From Acidobacteriota bacterium (GTDB lineage: Bacteria; Acidobacteriota; Terriglobia; Bryobacterales; Bryobacteraceae), in the NCBI GenBank assembly GCA_025354525.1, contig JANXMS010000392.1:1-48198 (forward strand): a DNA stretch of 48,198 nt, written 5' to 3'. The translations under genes were made by a program, and so were the position numbers. Positions within the stretch are counted from its first letter, which is position 1. Each line of letters opens with the position of its first letter. Positions 1-8,159 of this stretch are shown here, one piece after another. The notes under the pieces were generated by a model. That model was given only the letters and a program-made list of their open reading frames with translations, was not told the DNA's origin and did no database searches.

Positions 1-62
1 ATGGCTTCCACCGCCACCTTAGCTTTCAAAGCCGGCGAGTGAGTCTTGCGTGTTCGAGGCAT
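1..62 (-). CDS. IS3-family transposase OrfA, N-terminal fragment
   Basis: The frame starts with ATG at 62-60 and runs off the window edge, giving about 20 residues that include RTRKTHSPALKAKVAVEA. This matches the start of IS3-family OrfA proteins, whose helix-turn-helix domain typically begins with a basic stretch followed by SPEFKAKVALEA. A Shine-Dalgarno GGAG lies at about 71-68, 5-6 nt before the ATG. OrfA normally binds the terminal repeats and is fused by frameshifting to the DDE recombinase OrfB, which would lie beyond the window. The call rests on a short N-terminus plus the terminal repeat. Confidence 0.7.
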   Translation of the reverse strand, partial: MPRTRKTHSPALKAKVAVEA

Positions 63-140
63 TGATTCTCCTTCATTTTCAATGCCCTCCTACACTTAAG
101 CAATAACCATTTTTGTGTCTAGTTTTTGGGGTCCACCACA
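1..140 (-). mobile_element. IS3-family insertion sequence, left end (partial)
   Basis: The minus strand from 140 downward begins TGTGGTGGACCCCAAAAAC, which resembles the terminal inverted repeats of the IS150 group of the IS3 family (TG start, run of C then A, then a GGACAC-like core). It is followed about 80 nt later by a start codon with a good ribosome binding site and an OrfA-like N-terminus. The element lies inside zorD: the zorD reading frame is recognisable up to about base 141 and turns into IS sequence afterwards. The other end of the IS and any target duplication are outside the window, so the exact junction (140 or a few bases either side) is inferred from the TG terminus. Confidence 0.8.
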
Positions 141-755
141 CCTCGCGCCATCAATATCACTCTTGCGCATATCAATCCGCAACCGATCGGGCGTCAGGAC
201 AACTGTTTTGCGGAGAAAGTCCGTAAGATCAGAATTGGCCGCTACCGCGAGAGCCCTAATTTTCGCCCATCCTCTGCGATTCAGGTCTGCCGTCCGGGAT
301 GATGCTGGTCGATTCCAAAATCCTGAAATCTCTTCCGCGAGTCTCCAGACGCCCTCGCTCAAAATGGCCACCCGCTTTCCAGCGGTGACGACGGCACCAA
401 CTCTGTCAACGTTTCCGGTGTGCTCGCGACCTTCAGCATCAATCCATCCGGCGATCACCACCGAGAAATCGCGGTCTGTGAGCGTCCCTCGGCTCGCAAG
501 TGAAAGGTGCCATTGATCGATTCCAGGTAGACCCAACAGCCCGATGCTTTGGGTGTCTTCCGACCTAACAAGCCGATAGAACTCGGACCATCTTAGGACG
601 TGACGGTCTACTTCCGTCTCGACGTAGCCTTCCTCTTCCAACTGGCGAATCAGCAGTGAAAGTTCGGAGGCCGGAAAGGCCGTTACGCTCTCGATTTGAG
701 GGGCGAGAGAAAACGCCACGCCATCTTGGTTCCATGAAACGCTCGTTTCTAACAT
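96..755 (-). pseudogene. zorD: ZorD, Zorya helicase/nuclease, N-terminal fragment cut by IS
   Basis: About 207 codons of genuine sequence are followed by 12 codons read from the IS (after about base 141) to a stop. Intact ZorD proteins are roughly 1,000 residues, with an N-terminal region, a SNF2-type helicase core and a C-terminal Mrr-like nuclease. Only the N-terminal region is present, ending around VVLTPDRLRIDMRKSDIDGAR, just before the helicase part expected from the family. No Walker A or DEAH motif is seen. Identification rests mainly on its position right after zorA-zorB-zorC. The ATG at 755 has no good ribosome binding site of its own and overlaps the stop of an 18-codon open frame (TAATG). 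The missing part may lie beyond the IS. Confidence 0.75.
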
Positions 756-811
756 TAGAGGGCTGCCTTGACTGCCGATTTGCTCTTCGATCGAACCGCG
801 GACCAGCGCAT
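755..811 (-). CDS. 18-codon leader ORF between zorC and zorD
   Basis: An ATG at 811-809 is preceded by a perfect AAGGAG (823-818) with 6 nt spacing. It opens an 18-residue basic peptide (MRWSAVRSKSKSAVKAAL) whose TAA overlaps the zorD ATG as TAATG. This is the best initiation signal in the zorC-zorD junction, yet it is out of frame with zorD. Either zorD is translated by reinitiation after this mini-ORF, or zorD originally started here and has a frameshift. No known family is recognised. Confidence is low because very short ORFs arise by chance. Confidence 0.35.
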   Translation of the reverse strand: MRWSAVRSKSKSAVKAAL

Positions 812-814
812 TCG

Positions 815-2494
815 TTACTCCTTGTGCCAGCCCCGATGCGTTTTTAGCTTAAACCCGAGCGCCTTGAGTTGGGCCACAACATGTTGGGGCTGCTCTTGGC
901 CGACTACCCAAAGCGCACCGCCGATCGGCCTACGATCTTCCACTTCAAGCTCGTTAGCCATCACAAATCGTTTCCATTCAGCACCGCTGAAGCTTCGTGC
1001 TCGTGAAAGTTGGGCAACGTCAGCTCCACGCGGCGCCTTCGCAGGCTTCCTTCCGAGGAACGGGAACATTTGATCGTCGAATTTCTGCTCCCAACTCTGC
1101 GCCGCCGAACTGATATGGTTCATCCTGGCCACAGCTATTGCCGGATCCTTCACTTTCAGTTCGCCAATCTCAACAAAAGCGCGGGCGCGACCGGATTGTA
1201 AAATATCAAGAAGCGACTCATCTAAAGCGCCCCACTTGAGGAGATAAAAGGCGTTCCCTTTCTCGCCAAATTCGACAGCCAAGTAGTTGCCGATTCGCAT
1301 AACGAACGCGTTGTTCCCGGCGGTGGTTTTCGTCAAGTCTAACAACCGACCTCTGGCACGAGACCGGAACTCATAAAAGGCAGCGCCGCGTCTAGACCGA
1401 GCATCCGTTCCAAGCGCAAACCACATGTCCTCGATAAAGGGTTCGTATCGAAGCCAGTAGTCAAGCCTTCTTGGGTCGCCCGTGCCGTCGTAGCTAAGCA
1501 GCAGGAAGAAATCCTCAATAAGTCGACGTTTCAGCCAGCCGTTAACCATCTCGCGGGCACGATCATCTGGTTTTCCGTTCGCATCCGTGACCCTTGAGTC
1601 CCACTTCGCCCTGTTTAGCCATGGATTTCCGATCGTGGATGTGGAAGCATCGCGCAAGGCCATGTTCTCTGGCCTATCGTTACATCCTCCGTACCGCGAG
1701 ACCAGTTGAGCCACACAGCGAATCCGTAACCGCTCACCGATCTTCACGCCGCCCTTGCCCATCGCCAATTCCAGAAGACTCGGTATTAGCAGCTTGAACT
1801 TATCGTCGTTGACTTTTACCGCTGCCCGAATGCGCGCGTAGACAGCCTCTTCCAACACCCAAGACTCTTGAGGTATCGCCAAGGCCTTCATCGCATCATT
1901 CAATCCAGACGAATCGCCGTTCAGCAGGGCCGCTCCGAACTTCTCACAAGGCTCGTCGCTCAACAATTGCACGTGGCGTGTCAGGTCGCCAAACCAAGGC
2001 GGCTTCGGTTCATTGGACAGCAAGATCCGTTGGCGCTCCGCGCGAAGCCACAAGCGAAGCTCCCCCCACCCCTGTACTGCAAGATCCGAGGCTTCGCCAG
2101 AGTAAATTGAAAACGTCCAGTAGCTCGACAACAGGGCCTGATAGCACCGAATTCGCCGCCGCACCTCTGTCTGAGCTTCAACGAGCTTGAACAGATGGCC
2201 GCGCGCCCAAACATCGGCAAGCACGCACCAGCCGCGCGAATTCGATACTCCTACACCAAGACAGACATACTTAAGGTTCCGAAGTCCCTCAATCTCGCTC
2301 GTCCGATGAAAGCTGTCAATGGCGGACATAATCGAGCGAGGATCGCCCGCTATACCCGCACTGCCGTGATCTCGCTGTACTCTTGCCAAGGCGCGAGAAA
2401 TTGGCGAAAGGTCTCGCCACCCTTCAGGTGCCCGAACAGCTTCAGCAAACGTTCGGGTGAGTCCGAGTTCCAAAGAGGTAAGTGCGTCGTTCAT
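815..2494 (-). CDS. zorC: ZorC, Zorya EH-signature protein
   Basis: ZorC is the cytosolic Zorya protein that acts with ZorD downstream of the ZorAB motor. The C-terminal half contains an EH_Signature-like region. Counting from the GTG at 2512, residues about 294-368 hold IGNPWLNRAKWD, then EMVNGWLKRRLIEDFF and GDPRRLDYWLRYEPFIEDMW, the pattern typical of this family. The preferred start is ATG at 2494, which overlaps the zorB stop as ATGA and gives 559 residues. A GTG at 2512 would add 6 residues but lacks a clear ribosome binding site. The length fits type I ZorC. The ATGA overlap indicates translational coupling with zorB. The gene ends 59 nt before zorD. Confidence 0.85.
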   Translation of the reverse strand: MNDALTSLELGLTRTFAEAVRAPEGWRDLSPISRALARVQRDHGSAGIAGDPRSIMSAIDSFHRTSEIEGLRNLKYVCLGVGVSNSRGWCVLADVWARGHLFKLVEAQTEVRRRIRCYQALLSSYWTFSIYSGEASDLAVQGWGELRLWLRAERQRILLSNEPKPPWFGDLTRHVQLLSDEPCEKFGAALLNGDSSGLNDAMKALAIPQESWVLEEAVYARIRAAVKVNDDKFKLLIPSLLELAMGKGGVKIGERLRIRCVAQLVSRYGGCNDRPENMALRDASTSTIGNPWLNRAKWDSRVTDANGKPDDRAREMVNGWLKRRLIEDFFLLLSYDGTGDPRRLDYWLRYEPFIEDMWFALGTDARSRRGAAFYEFRSRARGRLLDLTKTTAGNNAFVMRIGNYLAVEFGEKGNAFYLLKWGALDESLLDILQSGRARAFVEIGELKVKDPAIAVARMNHISSAAQSWEQKFDDQMFPFLGRKPAKAPRGADVAQLSRARSFSGAEWKRFVMANELEVEDRRPIGGALWVVGQEQPQHVVAQLKALGFKLKTHRGWHKE

Positions 2495-3216
2495 CTCGAA
2501 TCGTTGGGACACTTTGCATCTTCATCCCACGGGATTTCCCGCACCAGCTCGCGCTCCGCTCCTAAGTCCCTAAATTCCAATTTCAATTCCACGCGCCGCA
2601 TTTCTGCCGGGCTCTTTGAAACGGTATTAAAAGAGGATCCGCCCGCGAGAAAAAGGGTCCGGATTTGTCTGCGATCAGCGATTGCAAGCGAGTTTTCAGC
2701 TTGGGAATCCAGAAGAACGCAGAGGATTCGCTGGGATCGGAGAAAACTCAGATTCAAATTGTACAGGTACGAACCAACTTGGCTAGCGAACCCTTCAACG
2801 ACTACCCGTTTGAGCCACTGATCACAACTTTTGCGGCGAGCAACAACCAAAACCTTCGGAACAAAAGCGCGAACGAGCCGTTCCTGGTCGGAATCGAGCC
2901 GATGATCGTTGTTCTTGAATTCGGCCAGTGTGCCGAATTCAATGGAGTACCCCCTCAGGGAGATACCCTTGAACTCGTCGCGCTTGGTCAGGGCCTCAAC
3001 GTCGCTCAGGCAACTATTAATCGTCGACTGTCGTCCTTCACCCTTCTTCTGCATCGCCGCAATTCCCTGGGTAACCGCCATAAGCGCGACCGCCATAGCA
3101 ACCAAGAAAAGTACCATGAGCGCAGTCATTAAGTCAGAAAAGGAAATCCAGAATGGCTTCTCGGCCTCCTCCTTTCCGCCTTTCCCAGCTGATGCTTTGA
3201 TTCCAAACATGCTCAT
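2491..3216 (-). CDS. zorB: ZorB, MotB/OmpA-like Zorya motor subunit
   Basis: ZorB pairs with ZorA in an inner-membrane rotary motor driven by ion flow and is anchored to peptidoglycan. The 241-residue protein has a short cytoplasmic N-terminus, one membrane segment at about 29-50 (start FWISFSDLMTALMVLFLVAM) with Asp28 where MotB-type proteins carry the ion-binding aspartate, and a periplasmic OmpA/MotB-like domain at about 115-215 (VVVEGFASQVG, a central LSFLRSQRI, and late RRVELKLEF). It starts with ATG at 3216, overlapping the zorA stop as ATGA. A second ATG in frame at 3210 is an alternative. The type I layout ZorA-ZorB-ZorC-ZorD supports the assignment over a flagellar or Tol-Pal role. 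Confidence 0.9.
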   Translation of the reverse strand: MSMFGIKASAGKGGKEEAEKPFWISFSDLMTALMVLFLVAMAVALMAVTQGIAAMQKKGEGRQSTINSCLSDVEALTKRDEFKGISLRGYSIEFGTLAEFKNNDHRLDSDQERLVRAFVPKVLVVARRKSCDQWLKRVVVEGFASQVGSYLYNLNLSFLRSQRILCVLLDSQAENSLAIADRRQIRTLFLAGGSSFNTVSKSPAEMRRVELKLEFRDLGAERELVREIPWDEDAKCPNDSR

Positions 3217-5213
3217 CTCTTCTTTGGTGCTATCTCGTCTACGACGTCGCCGAGGTTTCTTATGGCTCCCGAGAGTAACTCGACCGCCTTCGAAAGCTCA
3301 TCCTGAAAGTGCCGATTGCTTTCACGCATCGTTTTTCCAACATTTTCTGCGAAGGATTCGTGGGATTTAACAAGCACTTCGGTAACGCCCTTGAGGTAGC
3401 TCTCGGACTGAGTCTGGGCCCTCGCAAGCTGGGAAGTCGCGGCTTCAATACGTCCAATCAATGCGGACGTCATGGAAGCATCTCGCTTCGCATTATCGAG
3501 GGTCACATTTAGTTCCGAGACCATCCGTGCGAACGTATCCCGGGTCTTGCCGTAGTCCTCCAACACCGCCTTGCTGCCATTCGTAGCCAATACCAACTGG
3601 CCAGCAGCCAACTTAATCGTCTCAACGGCTACGGTTGATGCCCGCATTGATTCCGAAACGCCCTGCCCGGCCTTTGCGAAGTCGGTCGCGGCGAGACATA
3701 GCGTCTCCGCTCCGGAGTTCATTCCCGTAATGGATTTGTCGGTGGCCGACGCTAGTCTTTCTACGGTTTCTTGTAGCGCCCTGTTCGTCTTAATTGATTG
3801 ATCGAGCAGCCGTTCTATATGAGCGGAAAGCGATCCAATCGCGCCTCCGGTGCTCTTCTCAAACCGTTCGTGGCGTTGGCCCTGAGATTCGGCTGAAGCT
3901 TCTGCCTGCTTTCGCAATTCCGCAACAACTCCCACGACTTGCTCGCCGACCGCGCCCAGAACTGCCTGCAATTGTTTCGACGATTCAGACTGCGACTCGG
4001 CAACCAGCGAGCGGACTTGCTCGACAAATGCTCCGGTTTGGTGGTTCATGGCCTGCTGCCGAGCCTCCATTGCTTCGAGCGACCGATTCAGCCGCTCCCC
4101 CATAGCATCGACCGCCCCGGTGCCAGCCTTGTCCATATTTGCAGCAAGCTGGCTAAACTGTAACGCGGTGGCATTCATTGACTCGCTGGTCCGCTGAAGG
4201 AGATCGGACATCCCTCGCATCTGCCCGCCGAACATCTCGCCCATCTGTGCCGAGAAGCTGGCGAGCACATCGGTGAGCATCCTATTCACCGCGTCCCCTT
4301 GATTTGCGCTTACTCCCCTGACAGCCTCGGAAATCGTTCTGATCGGTTCGCCCAAGCTATCCGCGATAGCCTTCCCTACGTCGACGGAAATCTGACCAGA
4401 CCGCACCGATTGGGCCGTGATCTGCTGTGTAGTCAACTCGGTCAATATCTGCTTAAGGTCGACCACCAGGGCGTCTTTCAAATGAGCCGACTGTGTGGCA
4501 GAAGTCTCTGAAGCCGTGACCAACCGCGCTAGATATTCCTCACCAGCACCCGTCGTAAAAAAGCTGTCGATCAGTTCGCAAAGTTCCTCCACCTGCCGAT
4601 AGCGACGAGTAACCGTTAACTTCTCAATGAATGTGATTGCTATCGCCAGTATGATCGCGGATGCCGACACGAGGAAAGCATGACCGACGGAATTGACTAA
4701 ATTGCGGAGCTGCTTTTGCGCTTCCGTTGGATCTAACGAGACACCGAATTGGTTCAGGCCAGAAATCAGCCCGGCGAAAGTGCCGATAATTCCGAGGCCG
4801 GTCAGAATCCCCGGCACGTGTTTGAAGTACTCGGAATGAAGTCGAGAGTCTATGATCGCCTGCTGGGTGAAATAAGTTCCGGCCGTCGCTGTCGCCCGCC
4901 ACTCAATAATCCTAGTCTGGCCAGAATCATCATCCCGTTTCTGTGGGTGGAGCGTTTTGATATATTCGTTCCAAAGCTGAAGCAAAAAGTGCTTCGTCAT
5001 CGCCTTCGACGCGAGCTCATCGAGGTCAATAATTTTTCCGATTGTCCTTTCCTTGACGCTTTTCAATGCGCCAATTGAGTCCTTCAGTTCCTTCGCTAGA
5101 TGCGCTGCTGGCATCACGAACCGCCGCAGAAAATCAAAGGAAATACCGAGCAGTAACGCTCCGACAATAGCGAGGTGCCAATAATCACCAATAAAGCTAG
5201 TTAAATCGCCCAC
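3213..5213 (-). CDS. zorA: ZorA, MotA/TolQ/ExbB-like Zorya motor subunit with long tail
   Basis: ZorA forms the membrane channel ring around ZorB and senses phage attack. In the 666-residue protein, membrane segments are visible at about 13-30, 133-153 (ILTGLGIIGTFAGLISGL, the MotA/ExbB signature helix) and 175-197. Residues about 240-666 form a long Ala/Glu/Gln/Ser-rich, largely coiled-coil tail with no enzymatic motif, as expected for the intracellular ZorA tail. The start is GTG at 5213 with a strong GAAGGAG 7 nt upstream. It heads the minus-strand operon zorA-zorB-zorC-zorD with ATGA overlaps. GC content is visibly lower than in the housekeeping genes at 9-12 kb, consistent with horizontal acquisition. 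Confidence 0.9.
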   Translation of the reverse strand: MGDLTSFIGDYWHLAIVGALLLGISFDFLRRFVMPAAHLAKELKDSIGALKSVKERTIGKIIDLDELASKAMTKHFLLQLWNEYIKTLHPQKRDDDSGQTRIIEWRATATAGTYFTQQAIIDSRLHSEYFKHVPGILTGLGIIGTFAGLISGLNQFGVSLDPTEAQKQLRNLVNSVGHAFLVSASAIILAIAITFIEKLTVTRRYRQVEELCELIDSFFTTGAGEEYLARLVTASETSATQSAHLKDALVVDLKQILTELTTQQITAQSVRSGQISVDVGKAIADSLGEPIRTISEAVRGVSANQGDAVNRMLTDVLASFSAQMGEMFGGQMRGMSDLLQRTSESMNATALQFSQLAANMDKAGTGAVDAMGERLNRSLEAMEARQQAMNHQTGAFVEQVRSLVAESQSESSKQLQAVLGAVGEQVVGVVAELRKQAEASAESQGQRHERFEKSTGGAIGSLSAHIERLLDQSIKTNRALQETVERLASATDKSITGMNSGAETLCLAATDFAKAGQGVSESMRASTVAVETIKLAAGQLVLATNGSKAVLEDYGKTRDTFARMVSELNVTLDNAKRDASMTSALIGRIEAATSQLARAQTQSESYLKGVTEVLVKSHESFAENVGKTMRESNRHFQDELSKAVELLSGAIRNLGDVVDEIAPKKR

Positions 5214-5927
5214 GACACTACTCCTTCACGTTCGAACACAGTCACCGCAGTATGTTCAGCCAGAAAGCTCCTCCGCGATTCATCCAACTTTGGAAGCCTA
5301 TAGCTTACTACACCGTCGCCTCCAATTTGTCCCGATGTATGCGGAAACTGGCCAAACGTCGCAGTTGTACACCGCCCCCGATGCCGAACCGAGTGCCGCT
5401 CGGCCAAGTGCGTCGCGCGTTCCTTCGCCGAAGCGCGAAGCTAGTCGGGAGCGACGGTGTTGACGTTGAGAAAGGAAACGAAGCGAGGCGACCGTTCCGG
5501 CCGACTTTTTGACGACTCACAGAACGCTTCCGTTCGCTTTGTTCTAACAGGCCGATAGGTGATATTCCCCGCAAGATGACATAAAAGCAGGGGCCACCGT
5601 CCAAGAACAGAAAATCATGGCGATCATCTAAACTACCGCCCTCGTAACCCAGGGCACCGCCACCCCGTCCGCCCCCCGGAAACGCCACTCATCAAGCAAA
5701 AATAGAGATTTTCCCGCGCCGAAATTGAGTCGTTCACAGATCATTCACATTTATTTTAGACCACTTAAGCCCATTGTTTACAACACACACCCACCACATC
5801 GGCCCCCTCCCCCCGCTCAATTCCTTGACGCCCCTCTGCTAGTTTTTTAGTGCGAAGGCGCTCTTCCCCATCTGCTGCTCACCAGCGATTCGGAACAGCG
5901 CCTTTTCCATTTCCAACGGAGAATCTT
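5214..5927. other. Intergenic region between divergent zorA and terminase-pair genes
   Basis: About 710 bp separate the zorA start from the plus-strand gene at 5928. Open frames here (for example 5308-5688 minus and 5201-5407 minus) have low-complexity or arginine-rich translations and no good start context, so they are not called. The stretch from about 5690 to 5800 is AT-richer than its surroundings. A TTGACG at about 5826 followed by AT-rich sequence is a weak promoter candidate for the plus-strand genes. No tRNA, attachment repeat or terminator hairpin was recognised. Confidence 0.5.
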
Positions 5928-6704
5928 ATGTCAACTCAACCAACGGATGAACTAAAACAGCGTCGCGCCGAAGCCTCTCGGCAAAACGGTCGCAAAAGCA
6001 AGGGACCTGTCTCGCCCGCCGGCAAATATCGCAGTTCAATGAACGCGATCACAACCGGTCTCCATGTCGAACTACACAAAGAGGACCTGCCGTCTTTCTA
6101 TAACTTGATCTCCACCGATGATCGAGAAGATTACCTCCGCGGTCTCCAAGCCCACTATCGAAAATTCAAGCCAGACTCCGAAGTCGAACAAGGCTATGTC
6201 CGGCGCATGACCTCCGAAATGTTCCAATTCGACCGAAATACGTCCCTCTATACAAGAGCCATGCAGGAAGAGTTAGACACCGTCTTGCGGGAGTATCCCG
6301 ATATCGACATGGACGCCCAGTTTCTCAACGGTCACAAACGGTCGATCACGCAGAGGGAATTTTTCCGCACCATCGAGCGCAACAAAAAAGCGCATCTCCA
6401 AGCTTACGAAAAACTGATGAAGCTCCTGGCGCAATCGAGAAAGCTGTTCCCGTTGCAGCCACCAGAACCCGTTGATATCTCCGCCGACTCGAATACCCTG
6501 GAGGACCCCGGGCCAACGCCGGAAGTTGTCGCCGAACTGCTGGGAATTGCCGACCAAGCCAAAAAGGAACCTAACTTTGTGCCGCCGGCCTATGTCCTCA
6601 ACTTCTTGGAAGATAAGGAGTTTATGCAACGTTTCGCCCCAAATTACGATGTTGCGGATTTGCTCGTCCGCTTCGGTCGGGTCAAGCCTCCGATTGCGGC
6701 CTAA
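5928..6704 (+). CDS. Small RxNGxxSxGP-type protein upstream of terminase
   Basis: A 258-residue hydrophilic protein begins at ATG 5928 with GGAG about 7 nt upstream. The open frame extends 26 codons further upstream but without a ribosome binding site. Residues about 18-46 carry SRQNGRKSKGPVSPAGKYRS followed by SMNAITTGL, a motif of the form RxNGxxSxGPxTxxGKxxSxxNAxxxGL. From general knowledge this is shared by many uncharacterised proteins of Acidobacteria, Planctomycetes and Verrucomicrobia. The rest is charged and helical, with no enzymatic motif. It ends 3 nt before the large terminase gene, so the two are surely co-transcribed; a small-terminase-like partner role is possible but unproven. 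Confidence 0.75.
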   Translation: MSTQPTDELKQRRAEASRQNGRKSKGPVSPAGKYRSSMNAITTGLHVELHKEDLPSFYNLISTDDREDYLRGLQAHYRKFKPDSEVEQGYVRRMTSEMFQFDRNTSLYTRAMQEELDTVLREYPDIDMDAQFLNGHKRSITQREFFRTIERNKKAHLQAYEKLMKLLAQSRKLFPLQPPEPVDISADSNTLEDPGPTPEVVAELLGIADQAKKEPNFVPPAYVLNFLEDKEFMQRFAPNYDVADLLVRFGRVKPPIAA

Positions 6705-6707
6705 GCC

Positions 6708-8141
6708 ATGCCGATTCCGTCTCCAACTCGAAAAACAATTCCCCGGGTACTCACCAAATGCCTGTCCGCGGCCACGGGTTCGCCCGATCTCGGCCTCTCC
6801 GACGACCCAGTAGCCTGGGCCCAAAAGGCGCTCAACTTCATAGCCGACCCCAAGCAAGCCGAGATACTCAGTTGCGCCGCTTCCCGGGTCATCGTCGTCA
6901 CCTCGCGCCAAGTCGGAAAAAGTACGATAGCGGCCCTGCGAGCTCTTTATCTGGCGCTCCGTCACGCCGGTTCCCTGATCCTCATGATCGGCCCCGTCGG
7001 CTCTCAAGCCGGCGAAATCCTCGGTAAAGCCACGCATTTCGCCGCCGAACTGGGCCTACCCATCCGAGGCGACGGCATCAACGAGCGGTCGCTCCAACTG
7101 CCCAACGGTTCCCGGCTCATCGCTCGACCCGCCGTGCCTCAGTCGCTCCGAGGTTACTCGCAAGCCCGCCTCATCATCGTCGATGAAGCCGCCTACGTCC
7201 CCGAAGCAACTTACCGAGCCATGTCTCCTATTTTGGCCACCGGAGACGGTTCCCTCTGGGTCATCTCGACCCCCAACGGACCCTCCGGCCGCTTCGCCGA
7301 ACTCTGGCACGATCTTACTAACGGTTGGACCCGATTTTCCATCCCCGCCGAGGAGTGCCCCCGACTCAGCCCAACTTTCCTAGCCGCGGAGCGCCGTCTC
7401 TACGGCGACATCTACTGCGCCCAGGAGTATAGTTGCCAATTCATCGCAGCCGGCCTGCAGCTACTAACCCGAGCCCAAATCACAGCGGCAATTATAACCA
7501 AACCAGCCGAAGTGCCCTTCCAACTTCGCGAGAAGACACGCATCTATCTCGGCCTCGACCTCGGCAAGCGGCAAGATCACACCGCCATCGTCGCTCTCGA
7601 ACTCCGCTGGCGTTTCGGCCCGAAGGACAACGTCACCCAAGGGATTGCCCAATATCCCACGCTGTTACTAAGTTACTCTACAAGGTTACCACTCGATACC
7701 GAAACCACTCGAATTCCCCAGTTAGTCCGCGACACGTTGCAGCGGTACTCTCCGACCTATGGCGAACCGCCCCGTATCGACAAGCTGTTAGTCGATGCCA
7801 CCGGCATCGGCCACACCATCGTCGAACTGATCCGCAAGAATCAGCCCAAGGCGCACGTCCAGCCCGTAACACTGACGAATGGCCACGTCGAAAGGCAACT
7901 CAAGGATAATTATCTTAGCCTGCCCCGGCCAGACCTGATCAACCGGCTCAAGATGGTCTTCGAACTCGGCAACATCCAGTTACTCGATTCCGCCCCCGGC
8001 TTCGTCGACATCGAGCGGGAGTTAGTCCAGTTCAAGCCCTCCGGCGACCAGCAGGAGCACGACGACCTCGTCATAGCCCTCTCCATGGCCGTCTGGCAAG
8101 CCGCCAAGGACTATCCAGACTTGCTCCGCGCCGCCGCCTGA
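6708..8141 (+). CDS. Phage-type large terminase (orphan)
   Basis: Large terminases package phage DNA using an N-terminal ATPase and a C-terminal RNase-H-like nuclease. In the 477-residue protein, Walker A is SRQVGKST (66-73), Walker B is LIIVDEA (155-161) and the coupling motif is STPNG (187-191). The nuclease acidic residues are Asp284 (YLGLDLGKRQDHT), Asp363 (LLVDATGIG) and Asp452/453 (HDDLVIALS). All key residues look intact, so both activities may be retained. No portal, protease or capsid gene lies nearby: the next gene is a DUF362 protein. Similar isolated terminase genes occur in Acidobacteria genomes. Alternatives are a prophage remnant, a gene-transfer-type relic or a domesticated nuclease. 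Confidence 0.85.
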   Translation: MPIPSPTRKTIPRVLTKCLSAATGSPDLGLSDDPVAWAQKALNFIADPKQAEILSCAASRVIVVTSRQVGKSTIAALRALYLALRHAGSLILMIGPVGSQAGEILGKATHFAAELGLPIRGDGINERSLQLPNGSRLIARPAVPQSLRGYSQARLIIVDEAAYVPEATYRAMSPILATGDGSLWVISTPNGPSGRFAELWHDLTNGWTRFSIPAEECPRLSPTFLAAERRLYGDIYCAQEYSCQFIAAGLQLLTRAQITAAIITKPAEVPFQLREKTRIYLGLDLGKRQDHTAIVALELRWRFGPKDNVTQGIAQYPTLLLSYSTRLPLDTETTRIPQLVRDTLQRYSPTYGEPPRIDKLLVDATGIGHTIVELIRKNQPKAHVQPVTLTNGHVERQLKDNYLSLPRPDLINRLKMVFELGNIQLLDSAPGFVDIERELVQFKPSGDQQEHDDLVIALSMAVWQAAKDYPDLLRAAA

Positions 8142-8159
8142 AAATGATCCAATAAGGAT

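Noticed and set aside
3213-5213. Flagellar MotA or ExbB/TolQ energising complex
   Set aside because: The long coiled tail, the adjacent EH-signature protein and the lack of flagellar, TonB or Tol genes fit Zorya better.
5928-8141. A prophage
   Set aside because: Only the terminase pair is phage-like; no integrase, portal, capsid, tail or lysis gene is found on either side.
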